Source of the DNA: Platycnemis pennipes
Lineage: Eukaryota; Arthropoda; Insecta; Odonata; Platycnemididae
Length of the DNA stretch: 64,000 nucleotides
NCBI GenBank assembly: GCA_933228895.1
Contig: OW121852.1
Coordinates: 62,104,872 to 62,168,871, forward strand
Direction of reading: 5' to 3'
Below, piece by piece: positions 34,550 to 44,535 of this stretch. Within the stretch, counting starts at the first letter, position 1, and each line of letters opens with the position of its first letter. Below the pieces are notes generated by a model, which searched no databases, was not told the DNA's origin, and was given only the letters and a program-made list of their open reading frames with translations. The translations under genes were made by a program, and so were the position numbers.

Positions 34550-34602
34550 GTAATTTACCATTGAAGCTGTGGATATGTACGAGTTCATACAATATACTTA
34601 CA
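34550..34602 (+). CDS. Candidate exon 2 of unrecognised gene
   Basis: It is bounded by a strong 3' splice site (ttacttttttatcttttcag, AG at 34,548-34,549) and a consensus 5' splice site GTAAGT (34,603-34,608). The 53 bases are open in only one frame: two bases then NLPLKLWICTSSYNILT. It starts in the phase left by the candidate exon at 21,146-21,235 (GGT, Gly at the junction) and ends on a codon boundary, as the next candidate at 34,851 requires. Two closely spaced, well-formed splice sites around an open 53-mer are unusual for random sequence. Confidence 0.38.
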
Positions 34603-34850
34603 GTAAGTAGGCACAGAAATTTACACTTTCTGAAATTATTGCTTTGTTCATTTATTGGATCTCTGGAGAAAGTTCTTTATCGATCTCATCTTAGCTGTCT
34701 AAGTGTACACACTTTGCGCGGTTTTCCAACTTGTAGGGGTAAGCCTTAGTTGTAGTCGGTGATTGAGGGTTTTCAGCCAAACTAATCGCCTGGAAACTGT
34801 CAAAAAATAGGAATACATATGCAAAATATAAATCATAATTGATTTTGCAG

Positions 34851-34935
34851 AGAAATGACGGTCCATCATCTGTCACTGAAATTGCTTTGCTTCTACAAAA
34901 TATCTGTTTTTCTTTTACCTTGTCCGACGTTGAAG
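34851..34935 (+). CDS. Candidate exon 3 of unrecognised gene
   Basis: The 3' splice site is aattgattttgcag (AG at 34,849-34,850) and the 5' splice site is gaag|gtatga (34,936). The frame entered from the previous candidate reads NDGPSSVTEIALLLQNIC then FSFTLSDVE. The intron between candidates 2 and 3 is 248 bases. One base is left over, and both later candidates (50,562 and 54,031) begin with AT, giving GAT (Asp). The peptide is helical-looking with no known motif. The alternative donor gtaccc at 34,944 looks weaker. Confidence 0.4.
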
Positions 34936-35571
34936 GTATGAAAGGTACCCATGTCTCCGGGACAGAAGATCTTTACGAATGCCTTATTTATTTCTCAAAG
35001 CCATTACTTATAGCGATGAGCGAAGCAAAAAGGAAATAGTCTTGTAATGAAAAAATGAAGAACAAAACAGAAACACAATGCCTCTATGAAGTGAACGCTG
35101 GTTTCCCCATCCGTTTAAGCATCCTGGAGTCTTACGTCTTCCACCTCCGCGTGTCTCTCTCGACCACCGAGCCAAAAAGGGAAAGGAAAGAAGCCGGTGC
35201 CATTCTTTCTTGCCGCACAATCCCGTAACTGTTATTGCGCCTCGGTGCCCGTCTGGCCTTGTGAGGCAAGATTAGGAGCTTGCACGCCATGTCATTTACG
35301 CGGGGGATGAGTCGGTCGCCTCCCTGCGCCGTTTTTTCTCTCCCTTACTTGCCCTCCCGTTCCACGAGCGGTTTTCTTCTTCCCCCGTGTTGGAGAAGGA
35401 ACGGACAGTTTTCCGCCGCTAATAACTCGAGAATTGAGCAACGGATCGGAGAACGGAAAAATGTGGGTACTTTAATTTTAAAAACTCTAAAACTTTAAAA
35501 ACACTCTCAGGTTCGGAAGATTAAAAAACCATCATAAACGAACCCATTCGACTCGTAGTAAAGATTTATTT
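34936..35571. other. Intron if the candidate gene is real; nothing else seen
   Basis: A minus frame at 35,008-35,220 and a + frame at 35,280-35,498 lack splice or domain support. No repeat family recognised. Confidence 0.35.
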
Positions 35572-35618
35572 ACGTAAGCAGTAGATGTGAGCTGTAGTTG
35601 AGATTCTGATCACAGCCC
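35572..35618 (+). mobile_element. GGGC-ended MITE, right-end fragment
   Basis: acgtaagcagtagatgtgag, ctgtagttgagattctga and the terminal cacagccc match the right TIR of the copies at 18.0 and 51.1 kb. No left end was found upstream, so it is a truncated copy. Confidence 0.6.
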
Positions 35619-36222
35619 ATAAATGACTACAATTTGAAATCCGTTCCAATCTACATTCAAGGTGAACCGAGCATAAGAATAGTCAGGCAATTGATGTTCA
35701 GATTACCAACTCTCACGACCGTGACGAGTCTACAGCTCAGTGTGAGAAATGAGTGTGAAAATGACAAGGGATGGATAAGCGAAGGACACCCTTTACGGAG
35801 GTGGCGCGAGCCAATAAGTGGACAGGGAAAGGAACTCGTCGAGCGGAAGGGGAATGTGGTAGGGGTACGTTTCTGGACAGACCGTTGCCGGGCATACGTG
35901 ATGCCAGCCGTCAAATCGACGACCGGAGGCGAGACGATGATGACCTCCTCGTGCGTTCGATGACATCGGCGCTGACGTGTCGAAGGCTGGAGTTACGACA
36001 CAAGTAGGCCCCGCTGACGTGCGAGGCGATGGCCCGCCCGGGGCGAGGACACGAGTTTCGGCACCGGGTATGACGGGGCCAGAGACCCCGTCCTATGTGG
36101 GGGCGTTTCGACAGTCGGCCGCATACGTGATAATATGTGTGGTACGAGGGCGTTCGGTACGCTCCCAAATTGGGTAGTCCCTATCCTCGGTCTCGGGCCG
36201 ATGAATAAGGGGCCTAACAAAG
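35619..36222. other. CpG-rich patch, no gene assigned
   Basis: From 35,770 to 36,210 the sequence is GC- and CpG-rich with at least five overlapping frames on both strands. None resembles a known protein to me. It could be an old GC-rich repeat or CpG-rich regulatory sequence. Confidence 0.35.
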
Positions 36223-36224
36223 GA

Positions 36225-36335
36225 GCGAATATCTACATCCACATACGATAACACCCAGCCAGCTACCGCAGGGGTGTGTGCCAGGGGGTGAACCATCACC
36301 AGGCATTATACATCAATGATTTCTTGTATATATAG
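36225..36335 (-). mobile_element. CR1-like LINE 3' tail
   Basis: The + strand shows tacatccacatacgataaca, ccgcaggggtgtgtgccagg and ggtgaaccatcaccaggcat, the reverse complement of the tail. It faces a + strand copy at 36,405-36,475. Confidence 0.65.
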
Positions 36336-36404
36336 CGATTTCTTTTCCGATTAAACGCCCAATTGGTGCGTATTCCCCCTGCAAAGTTGATATTGTTGAT
36401 ACAT

Positions 36405-36475
36405 CATGTAAATAATGCATGCTTAACCCCCTGCCACACACCCTCGCGGTCGCTTGCAGGGTATAACGTAGATAT
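36405..36475 (+). mobile_element. CR1-like LINE 3' tail
   Basis: taataatgcatgcttaaccc, then the stem-loop ccctgccacacaccctcgcg / gtcgcttgcagggtataacg and the end tagatatagata. It is one of the best preserved stem-loops of the family. Confidence 0.7.
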
Positions 36476-36480
36476 AGATA

Positions 36481-36620
36481 TTACTTCTCAGCGTGGCGCT
36501 GAGAGGTGTCTGTGCACAGCTTCGGACCATATCGAGGAGAACTTGTATCCCCTTTTGAACTAGTAAAAGAGAATTTATGACGTAAGCAGTAGAAGACTGT
36601 AGTGGAGATTCTGTATATAT
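36481..36620 (+). mobile_element. GGGC-ended MITE, partial copy
   Basis: ttacttctcagcgtggcgct, cggaccatatcgaggagaac and gacgtaagcagtagaagact, then gtggagattctg follow the inner and right part of the MITE. It directly follows a LINE tail, which may have been its target. Confidence 0.55.
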
Positions 36621-36714
36621 ACATAGTAGTACTAGTGTTGGGTTTTTAGGTGATCCAATGGCATAGGCTTATTTGCACCATCTAACCCTAAGATCTTAAT
36701 TTTTAAGTCGAAAC

Positions 36715-36800
36715 CAACATTCATCTTCGGACGGGATTCGAAACCACGACCTGTGTGCTGCCAGATCAGTGCGTTACAGTCCTGGCTACCGCGGCCGGCT
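36715..36800 (-). mobile_element. tRNA-like SINE head
   Basis: The + strand gggattcgaaaccacgacc (from about 36,732) is the reverse complement of a B box, and the minus strand upstream reads ccgcggtagccaggactgta and acgcactgatctggcag. This is a clear tRNA-derived head, different in sequence from SINE-A. Confidence 0.6.
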
Positions 36801-37024
36801 TACAAATCTTGTTTAATATACATTTAATATGTTTAATTGGTGGTTTTTCCTAAGATGTTTTCTCTACCTTTTCGAGCGTTGAAAATGGCTATAAATAAAA
36901 TGTTTCCAGGCAATTACTTAAATTTTGTTTTGAATTTTCACCTCACAGACCCAATTTTCGGCGGACCGCAAAGGGCCAATGACTACTATCTTCTATTATT
37001 GATCCTCTTTAAGATGTACCTATG

Positions 37025-37115
37025 ACATCAACTTGAGTAGTGAATCGGTTTGCCCGTTGATCCTGATATCCTAAGGACCGTGGTTCGATTCCAGGTCGAG
37101 AAAGAATTTTGAACG
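37025..37115 (+). mobile_element. tRNA-like SINE head
   Basis: acttgagtagtgaatcggtt, tgatatcctaaggaccgtgg and B box tggttcgattccaggtcgag (37,081-37,100). No A-box-perfect match, so it is an old copy. Confidence 0.6.
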
Positions 37116-37678
37116 CTCTTGCTTGACGAGCGGAACGGCAAGGGAAAATCCTATTCCGGTTTTCGGATGGAACGGTAAACCGTGGACCCTTAGTCACATT
37201 CAATGAATATCAAGTACCGACGCTGAGTTTTGCTCCACCCTTACTCCGTTTTCCGAAAAAATCGAAAATATATCTAGAGTCCATCCCTTCCTTTCTTATA
37301 CAGCGGAAATGACACAGCTGTCGGTCGCGTACCCCGAATAACTAACTAACTAATGGAGATGGCGTTGGCAGATAGTAATGAGTACGAGGCATCGCACTGT
37401 TGGAGGTCCTATGTTTCCATTCTCCGACACTTCTATCAGCTCTTCTTCCCACGTGGTCGTAAGGAAGGAGCGACTTCGGAATGATAATGCGAAGCGTCCT
37501 TCAGTTCCTTCGGCCATTCCTCTCCACGAGCCTCATATGCGTCAGAGGGGACGCGTCTCGGTATACAAGCTGCGAGTTTTTTTTACAGAGTCCTCTAAAT
37601 AGCGGCTAATCAACTACAAAGTATTGTCGTCTAATTTTTTGTCAAGAATCGATCGAAGTTTCCCTAGCGTTGCATCAG
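37116..37678. other. No gene seen
   Basis: Mixed sequence with a short tandem aactaactaacta at 37,340. The frame 37,378-37,602 has no recognised features. Confidence 0.4.
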
Positions 37679-38040
37679 ATAGATAGATAGATAAGCGTTT
37701 TTATTGGGGCGAGATTGAGACTAAAAGTCCCCTCTTGCATTGAGAGTAGCGCTGTACTTATAGGTAGATAACGCATTGTAGTGTTTTAAAATTGAAATGT
37801 GAGGTTGTAGTGCGCCAATGTGTAGCAGGAGGAATGTTTTCCAAATGTTGGTGTTTCCCAGGACCTTGGAAGGAAGAGCGAAATGGCTGAAGATTTGCCG
37901 AAGAGGCAGGTAGCAAGTAGACTTTACAGATAGGTTGTCGCTATGTAGATGATTCTGGGTATATATAGCCGAAAGTGCCCTCGGCTTGAACTTTTCCTGG
38001 GGAAAGAATGCACAGGTCTTAGCACAGGTCATGGGCATGA
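37679..38040 (-). mobile_element. Possible LINE 3' end with GATA-type tail
   Basis: A GATA microsatellite (37,679-37,694) is followed by a 105-codon minus-strand frame ending STYKYSATLNARGDF. A minus-strand non-LTR element ending in (TATC)n would have this arrangement, but I cannot match the peptide to a specific reverse-transcriptase C-terminus. Confidence 0.3.
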
Positions 38041-38139
38041 ACGCTGGCGCATGCAGAGGTAGGGAGTGGACTATATGGACGTAAATGTTACGAAATAAGA
38101 CTGTGTCCTTTCCAGGCGAACTTCACTCAAGTCTAGTCA

Positions 38140-38190
38140 CTCAACTGCTCTGATGATGATGTTTGAGTAGGTCGAGCATCGAAACGTTGG
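38140..38190 (+). repeat. CTGATGATG...TCGAAACGTTGG motif
   Basis: gctctgatgatgatgtttga, then gagcatcgaaacgttggcca. The same pair of words at a similar spacing occurs at 32.0 and 57.2 kb, and diverged at 22.17 kb. The words resemble the conserved CUGANGA and GAAA core of hammerhead ribozymes, but no good stem II is seen. Confidence 0.5.
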
Positions 38191-38944
38191 CCAGCATGGA
38201 CAACCTGACCCAGTGGAAAAATCGAAGAGCCTTCTTTCAGTAAATGCTGTGAAATAGTGCGGAATGTGTGCGGATGGAATACAATGTGTGGGATATGGAG
38301 TAGTGTAGAATGTAATGGGCGGAATGTAATAATGCGGAAATTCCGCATGATATTCGTAGGATTCTCTCTTTAGGTACGCAGTATAAGTAAACATTAGTTT
38401 GACTGGACTTCTGGCGACAATTCACTCGCTACCATACACCCTCGAGATGGATTGCATGGTAGTCAGTAGACATAAATAAATGAAAAAAGCGCTTGTCTAC
38501 GTGAAGGCAGTCTCAGGTCAAAAAAAAGCCTCTTGAGTTGCGCAACTAGATATTTTCCGCACGCGGAAGCTATGCGCAAGATTTGGGTCGCCAGAAAAGT
38601 AATCATCTGCTAGTTTAGGTAGGCTGAAATTGAGAAGAAATTTCAATACTTATAACGACTCTTATAACGATTCCTATGACGTTCTCTTTAAGATGTTCAC
38701 CCTTTCTTATGTTCATCCATTCCTATGATGCTCTCTTTAACCCAATAATGAGATGAGTAGTTTTCTCCGTGTCATTGAGGGTAGACGATCAGAACCGAGA
38801 ATTCAAGGGTTGAAGCATACGAAATGTGACTCTATAGAATGAATAGAAGAAATGGATTGACCTCGTTAATAATGGGGAAGTGGTCCGCAGAATTGGAGTA
38901 AAGAGTAGTCTTCTGAAAACATTCAAAAGAACATTGTACAATCT
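38191..38944. other. No gene seen
   Basis: Contains a degraded LINE-tail-like word (ccatacaccctcgagatgga, 38,433-38,452) and AT-rich sequence. gaatgt-type words repeat at 38,258-38,335. Confidence 0.35.
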
Positions 38945-39065
38945 AATCGTGTATATCATCTACATAATGCCCTGTATGACACTACATTAATGTTGTAGCA
39001 GAGGGTGGACCATCACCAAGCTTGCATTTTACATCAAAGGGCATTAAATTTACACTATACCTTTA
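38945..39065 (-). mobile_element. CR1-like LINE 3' tail
   Basis: The + strand shows catctacataatgccctgta, gtagcagagggtggaccatc and accaagcttgcattttacat, the reverse complement of the tail, with a damaged stem-loop. Confidence 0.6.
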
Positions 39066-39164
39066 TACTTTACCCCGAGGTAAGATTTGGACATGCAGTT
39101 ACGAGATACGTGAAATGTTAGTTATAAGTGGTCCTTAATTGTTTATACAAAGTAATGCAAGAGC

Positions 39165-39385
39165 TATTAAATATCTTAAGACATGATGTCCTGATGAAGG
39201 AAATTATCGAGGAAATAGTGAATGAGAAGAATGAAAAAGGTAGACCTCGCACTAGATTTGTAGGGCTAGTTGTAAAGACTGTGAAAGTGAAGACTCATAT
39301 GAATAAGAAGAGATAAGCCGAAGGAGAATAAAGTGGAGAACTGCGTCAAACCAATCCTAAGATTGTAAACAAATGATGATAGTGA
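39165..39385 (+). mobile_element. RTE-A LINE 3' end
   Basis: The + strand reads HDVLMKEIIEEIVNE, EKGRPRTRF then VKTHMNKKR, followed by gcgtcaaaccaatcctaaga and gatgatag. It matches HDGVMKTI.EG....GKGRPR..Y...VVKDV..R.YV..KRLAD of the family. The LADR..EWRAA block is frame-shifted. Confidence 0.75.
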
Positions 39386-39639
39386 GAAATTAGATGAGAA
39401 CTTATTTTGAATAGCCTATTTAGTTGAATCAATTATTGTTATTATTGGTGTTCTACCGGCCAAGTATTATATTTTGCTTAGGTGGACATAAAATTCTTCG
39501 CACACAACCTATTTTTCATATGTTTCCCTTTTTCGTTCCACGATATTGCTACCTCTCATTTTTCAATTCAAACACCCTCTTCTTCTCTTCTCCCCACTCT
39601 ACTTTCGTACCACGGTCCCTTTATCACGTCCCACAATAC

Positions 39640-39778
39640 ACCATCCTCCTTGTTTGGCCGTATATTTCGTATTATTGGTCGTATATTTGGGCTAAGCGAT
39701 ATTGATTGGCGCTTTATAGTAGCAAGTGAATTGTGAGTGAAGGGTGGAACTAATTTCATAAATATGTGTATCGCAAGT
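39640..39778 (+). repeat. Repeat D, copy 1
   Basis: gtcgtatatttgggctaagc followed by gatattgattggcgctttat and gaattgtgagtgaag. The block is repeated almost exactly at 41,228-41,325. No coding evidence; the minus-strand peptide IKRQSISLSPNIRP is shared only because the DNA is. Confidence 0.75.
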
Positions 39779-39944
39779 TATAGGAACCACCTTTCCTTCC
39801 CCATTACTCTCCATTTGAGCATTTCAAAAGTGTGCTTTTATCCTCTTTTTTCAATGTCTTATTTATGTTCTCATCAGACTTTTCCTAACTTCCCAGTTTA
39901 ACGGATAGGGAGATCGAACTCCCTCGATATTGATCCATTTTAGA

Positions 39945-40172
39945 ATTCATTATGACATATCGTTGCGGTGATGGCCTAATGAAGATAATCGTCGTGGAAA
40001 AAGTAAACGAGAACAATGGAAAAGGCAGGCCTTGTATGAGATATATGGAGCAAGTTGTGAGGGATGTAAAATAAAAAATTACGTTAATATGAAGAGGTTG
40101 GCCGATAGAAGAATTGAGTGGAGGGCTGCGTCAAATTAGTGCTAGGATTGTTGACCGATGATGATGATGCGA
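39945..40172 (+). mobile_element. RTE-A LINE 3' end
   Basis: The + strand reads GLMKIIVVEKVNEN, GKGRPCMRYMEQVVRDVK, stop, then decayed KRLADRRIEWRAAS (gttggccgatagaagaattg) and a GATGATGATG tail at about 40,158-40,168. This is a clear 5'-truncated copy. Confidence 0.8.
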
Positions 40173-41224
40173 CATCAATATTTAATCGATGCCAAGCGAT
40201 ATGATACTGTATCAGTCGATGTGTGATATTGCGTGATGTGCTTTTGTACTACAACGTCCGTTAATGAAGGTGCTAAACGTCAAGAAAAGAATATTTGCTC
40301 CGATGCCGGAAGGTACTATGAATTACTTGACATTCAGTTGCGAGGTATTTTATATTTACATAGAACTATTTTGTAAGAACCTTGTCTTATGCAGATGCCA
40401 CTATAATAATATTCTGGGATTCATTCCTGCTGATGGGATTGTGAATTTATTCGGTTGGCATGGAGTCGTCTGGAATCAATGAAACAAACAATTATGCGAT
40501 TGGTAAAAATGCAATTATTCTTTCCGGAACCCACCTCACGTACTCATTTGCGAGCATCAACTTCAATGATGAATTGTTTCCTCGGAAAATCCAATCAGAT
40601 TGAAAATAAATCACATATTCCACTTTGAAAAAGAGTCATGCAATTCATTTGAAAAAAATATAAACGATTCTTTCATTTCTTAAAATAAAGGCATTTGTAT
40701 GAAAAAAAAATATAATTACTTTGAAAGGGAATTCGATGCTAAGTGTTAGCTGCAAAAAAAATGTCCGAGGTCTATGTGTACTACTCTTTTCAACTGCGAA
40801 TAAAATCTTACGAAGTATCCGCAGTGTAGTGAGTAAGTTTTCTTATTTCGCCCTTTTTGTTGTTCTCATGGTTGTGAAAATTTTAGCATGATCGACAATT
40901 TTTTGTTGTAGGCTTTATTAAAACGATGACTATAATGCTTTTTATCTGTATCACTTTTTTTTTCATGCCGCTAGTCTAACTGTTGTCTCTCATCGTAGTA
41001 ACGTTTGAAAATTGAACTCGAGTTGCCTGCTGTAGTGGTCGAGGTCATCGGAGTGGTGAATACGTTGAATAATTCAAGACTCATCACTTCAGCCATTCTC
41101 AAATATTTTAATCTCCGGCCAAAATGGCAAGATTTTGACACAAGCCTAAGTTAATCGGCGTTTGATTATTGGAATATATTATCTTTATTGCGTATTCAAT
41201 TGATTAGATATCGATGGCAATGAT
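40173..41224. other. No gene recognised
   Basis: A + frame at 40,264-40,482 and an acceptor-like gtcttatgcag near 40,394 were examined; the phase does not fit the candidate gene. The rest is AT-rich. Confidence 0.4.
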
Positions 41225-41227
41225 CTA

Positions 41228-41325
41228 AAGGTCGTATATTTGGGCTAAGCGATATTGATTGGCGCTTTATAGTATCTAGAGAATTGTGAGTGAAGCGTGA
41301 ACCGAATTTCTTAAATCTGTATACC
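41228..41325 (+). repeat. Repeat D, copy 2
   Basis: Near-exact repeat of 39,680-39,775 in the same orientation. Similarity begins at ggtcgtatatttgggctaag and fades after about gtgaaccgaatttcttaaat. Confidence 0.75.
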
Positions 41326-42857
41326 CCAGACTGTAGACAGCATACATTTCTGTTTGTCAATGAGTGGTGAAAAGAGTAGATTCCCCTTTTTTTCTTGCAT
41401 TGGTCAATGGTACTCAGACTATTGTTTTTCATCAAAGTCTACTCTATCTATTCGAATTTCCCTATGGTAACTTTGCCGTAATCTATTCCTGTACCTAAAT
41501 GAGTGCAGAAGAAAGAGAACTCTTGAGATTATATGTCTTACTCTTCTCCTTCTTAAAGTGCGCCAGCAAGTTTCTTTGCTTCCTAGTGTACCAAACATTC
41601 TTTCTTTCTGCTCAACATACCACGTCGATTCTTTTCCATATCCGCATATCAGAAGTCTCCTATCTAATCTCATCCCCAAGTCCTTGTTTCTCAACCACGC
41701 ACCGCCTCGCTCCCGTGCCAACCCTTAGCTAACACTTACTTAACACCCTTAACAAATTACGCCACCTAAGCATCAACTGCCGATAGATTCAACCGGCTAG
41801 AAGGAGTAGTCTCCGCTTGCTTGAGGGTAGGCCACAGTGCCGTGACCCATTGCCACCTATTTACAAACCTCCCGAAATTCGAGAAATGAGATGTAATCCT
41901 GACTGTGAAAAACATCCTAAAGGATTGTGATAAATACCTATACAGTCGTAGTCGGACAAACTCTTAGAAATAAAATTGATATTTACCACTATTTTAAAAA
42001 CATTTATTGCAAAATGTTAAAAAATACAATATTTAAATTATGGGAAATTGCAATTTTGTAACTTCGTTTTCGTCAATTAAAAAACGTCACGAGTTAAAAA
42101 ACATTTGATACAAAATATTTAAAATTTGTACAACATTTTAATTAGGGTAAATTACAGTTTTCTTTCTTCGTTTTCGTCAAATATTTTTAAATACCTCGTA
42201 ATATTGCCAAAATCCTCCAAATTAATGTGCGCTGTTATTGAACGCAGGAAAGATATAAGTTCATTTTGAAGTATGACCCTGAATGCTTGAGCTTAGCAAT
42301 TGCCTTTTAAAAACGTATTTAATTCTAATTTGATCTAATATAAATATATATTATCCCAAGTAATACATTCGTAACATTCGACCGGTTTGTAAGATAAAGT
42401 GCATTTTTTTCTTTTTCGGCGTGTTGACGATGGGTGGTGCGTAGATCAAATGACCTTAGACGTCGACGCACCCCACAATCTCAAAACTACTAGTACTAGT
42501 ACTATTGCGGCGACACGCACCCGACCCTTGTGAACTGCAACGCTCGTCATTGTCCCCGTAGTTCCGAACTCTGGCAACGCCGGCAACACCTTTCTCTTTC
42601 CTCACCTCCGTCATTTCCGCCTGAATTTCCCTCCTCCATCTCCTCTCCTCACTTCTCTTCATCACCAAGATCCTTCCTTTCCCCAATTTACCTCTTCCCT
42701 CGTCCTCTTACCCCCTCATTGTCTCCCGCATCCATTCCACGGACTCTCATTACGGCCGGCAGAACAGCTCTCGCGGGAGAGACGAGCGGTGGGTAGTGGT
42801 GGGGAAGGATTGGCCCGGCCCACGCCGCTGTCGCGTAGTTACTGATCACTCCCTCTT
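41326..42857. other. No gene recognised
   Basis: 41,419-41,732 has antiparallel open frames with no known motif. 41,990-42,330 is very AT-rich with repeated aaaatattt/caaaatgtt words. 42,430-42,840 is C+T rich and CpG-richer. Confidence 0.4.
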
Positions 42858-42960
42858 CTACATCTACGTAACATCCTTAAAGCCAGCATAAAAGTGTGTA
42901 GCAGGGGGTGAATTTACACCATGCAAGCATTACTTATCATGCCTAAGTAGGATTAGTAGC
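42858..42960 (-). mobile_element. CR1-like LINE 3' tail
   Basis: The + strand shows tctacatctacgtaacatcc, aagtgtgtagcagggggtga and catgcaagcattacttatca, the reversed tail. It is followed within 20 bases by an RTE-A 3' end in the same orientation. Confidence 0.65.
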
Positions 42961-42975
42961 TACGTTCTAGTTGAA

Positions 42976-43294
42976 ACATCATCATCATCATTGGTCAACA
43001 ATCCTAGGATTAGTTTTATGCAGCCCTCCACTCGATTTTTCCATCGGCCAACCTCTTCGTAGTAACGTGATTCCTCTCTCTCACATCCTTCACGACCTGT
43101 ACCATATATTTTTTACGAGTCCTGCCTTTTCTATTCTTCCCGCACACTCTTCCCTCGACGATTGTTTTCATCACGCCATCGTGTATTAATATGTGGCCGA
43201 TTAAGTTTTTTGTCTTCATTTTAGAGTTTTCAACAGACTTCTTAGCAATTAAAAAAGATTCAAATGTGCGAAAAGATTCAAAGCAAACATGCAA
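42976..43294 (-). mobile_element. RTE-A LINE 3' end, best preserved copy
   Basis: The minus-strand frame runs through SVENSKMKTKNLIGHILI, HDGVMKTIVEGRVCGKNRK, GRTRKKYMVQVVKDVRERN and KRLADGKIEWRAA to the stop, then a short 3' end with catcatcatcatcattggtc on the + strand (GATGAT tail). In RTE-like LINEs this segment follows the reverse transcriptase. It is about 90 codons open, the longest uninterrupted piece of the family here; the 5' part is lost. Confidence 0.85.
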
Positions 43295-43429
43295 AACATG
43301 CTGTTAGTCTTAATCTTGCATGCAACTCCCTATACTATGAGTGGTATACACACATGAATACTGATGTGTGTATATTATTCAATAATATTGACTTAACTGC
43401 TATTCATATCTCTCATTGCCGCTGACCAC

Positions 43430-43665
43430 ACCCTTTTCTACATCCACATTTACATAATGCACTGCCAGCCACTGTAAGGGTGTGTGGCATGTGGTGAAGC
43501 ATCACCAAGCATGCATTATCAATCAGAGATAATAAGTTCACACTTACCACCATTCAGACATGCAAAAAATACTACTCCGTGCAAACTCTACTTACATCTA
43601 CCAGAGAGGCACTGTGCTACGCTTGCTTATGTAAGCTTAAATACATTTCTCTACAATTCCGAGTG
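43430..43665 (-). mobile_element. CR1-like LINE 3' tail, long copy
   Basis: The + strand shows tacatccacatttacataat, tgtaagggtgtgtggcatgt, caccaagcatgcattatcaa, cagacatgcaaaaaatacta and accagagaggcactgtgcta. It covers the full tail region known from this window. Confidence 0.75.
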
Positions 43666-44469
43666 CTAAAATTGCCATTACTGCGGCTTCTTCACATTTG
43701 GTTGTGCCAGTCTTTCCCATTATTTACTATTTTATCATATTCCTTTGGTTTTTTTATTTTAATTAGTCAAATATTGGGAAGAATTGCGTTTGGATAAAAA
43801 TTTTGGACAAAAACATTGAATCAACTATTGGCCGTGAGCCATCGGCTTTAAGGATAATATGTAGGGATGGCAATAGCATCATATCAATGAAATAATCGGA
43901 TTTGGACAATGCCTCCCCACCCCCCAAAGGGATATATGTGGAAAAAAACATCGACATGGTCAATAAGAAAAGGATATCGCGTTAGTGTCAGTGTATCGAT
44001 GTATCGAGCTACTCCGACCGATACTTCGAACTCTCGTTTCCCTCTCTATTTCAGTCTCGGTCCTTCCACCCTACATCTTTCATCCCCCCTTCCCATAACC
44101 TCCCCGACAAGAACACGACCCACGTGACACGACACCGGGGGTTGGCGGGGGAACGGATTGCGGTGGGGGAGGGAACAAGGGTTTTGCGGGTGGACGGAAT
44201 CGGTGGTTCAGTTAGTCGGGGTGTGTGTGTGTGTTGCTGGCATTAGCGCATGGGGGCGGAGTTGGGCGTATCCATTCCGTTGCGGGGGGAGACGAAGGCG
44301 AGAGAGTTTGCTTGTGGCCAAGCCGGAGAGGTTTCTGGGGTGGTAACGTGGCCTTTTCAGCGGTCTCATTATACCAATCGAATCTACACAGTACTAAGAT
44401 AGTACCCTGATAAGTAAAAATGTTCTCGAGCTCTCCACCGATTTAAGTATTCCATGATTTCAAGGGATC
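43666..44469. other. No gene recognised; GC-rich 44,020-44,350
   Basis: A GT microsatellite lies at 44,220-44,233. Overlapping + frames at 44,158-44,410 are GC-driven. An acceptor-like tctctatttcag at about 44,053 has no matching donor. Confidence 0.4.
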
Positions 44470-44535
44470 TCTTCTCATCATCATCATCATCATCAGTCAG
44501 CAATCCCAGGATTGGTTTGACGCAGCTCTCCTGTA
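44470..44535 (-). mobile_element. RTE-A LINE extreme 3' end
   Basis: catcatcatcatcatcatca (GATGAT tail on the minus strand) and ggtttgacgcagctctcctg encode only the last residues (RAASNQS) on the minus strand. It is directly joined to a different reverse-transcriptase fragment. Confidence 0.7.

Noticed and set aside
38140..38190. A true hammerhead ribozyme
   Set aside because: The CUGANGA and GAAA words are present but I could not form stem II between them, so only the motif is reported.
40394..40482. Possible exon after gtcttatgcag
   Set aside because: None of its frames joins in phase with the candidate gene, the tract before AG is weak and there is no good donor.
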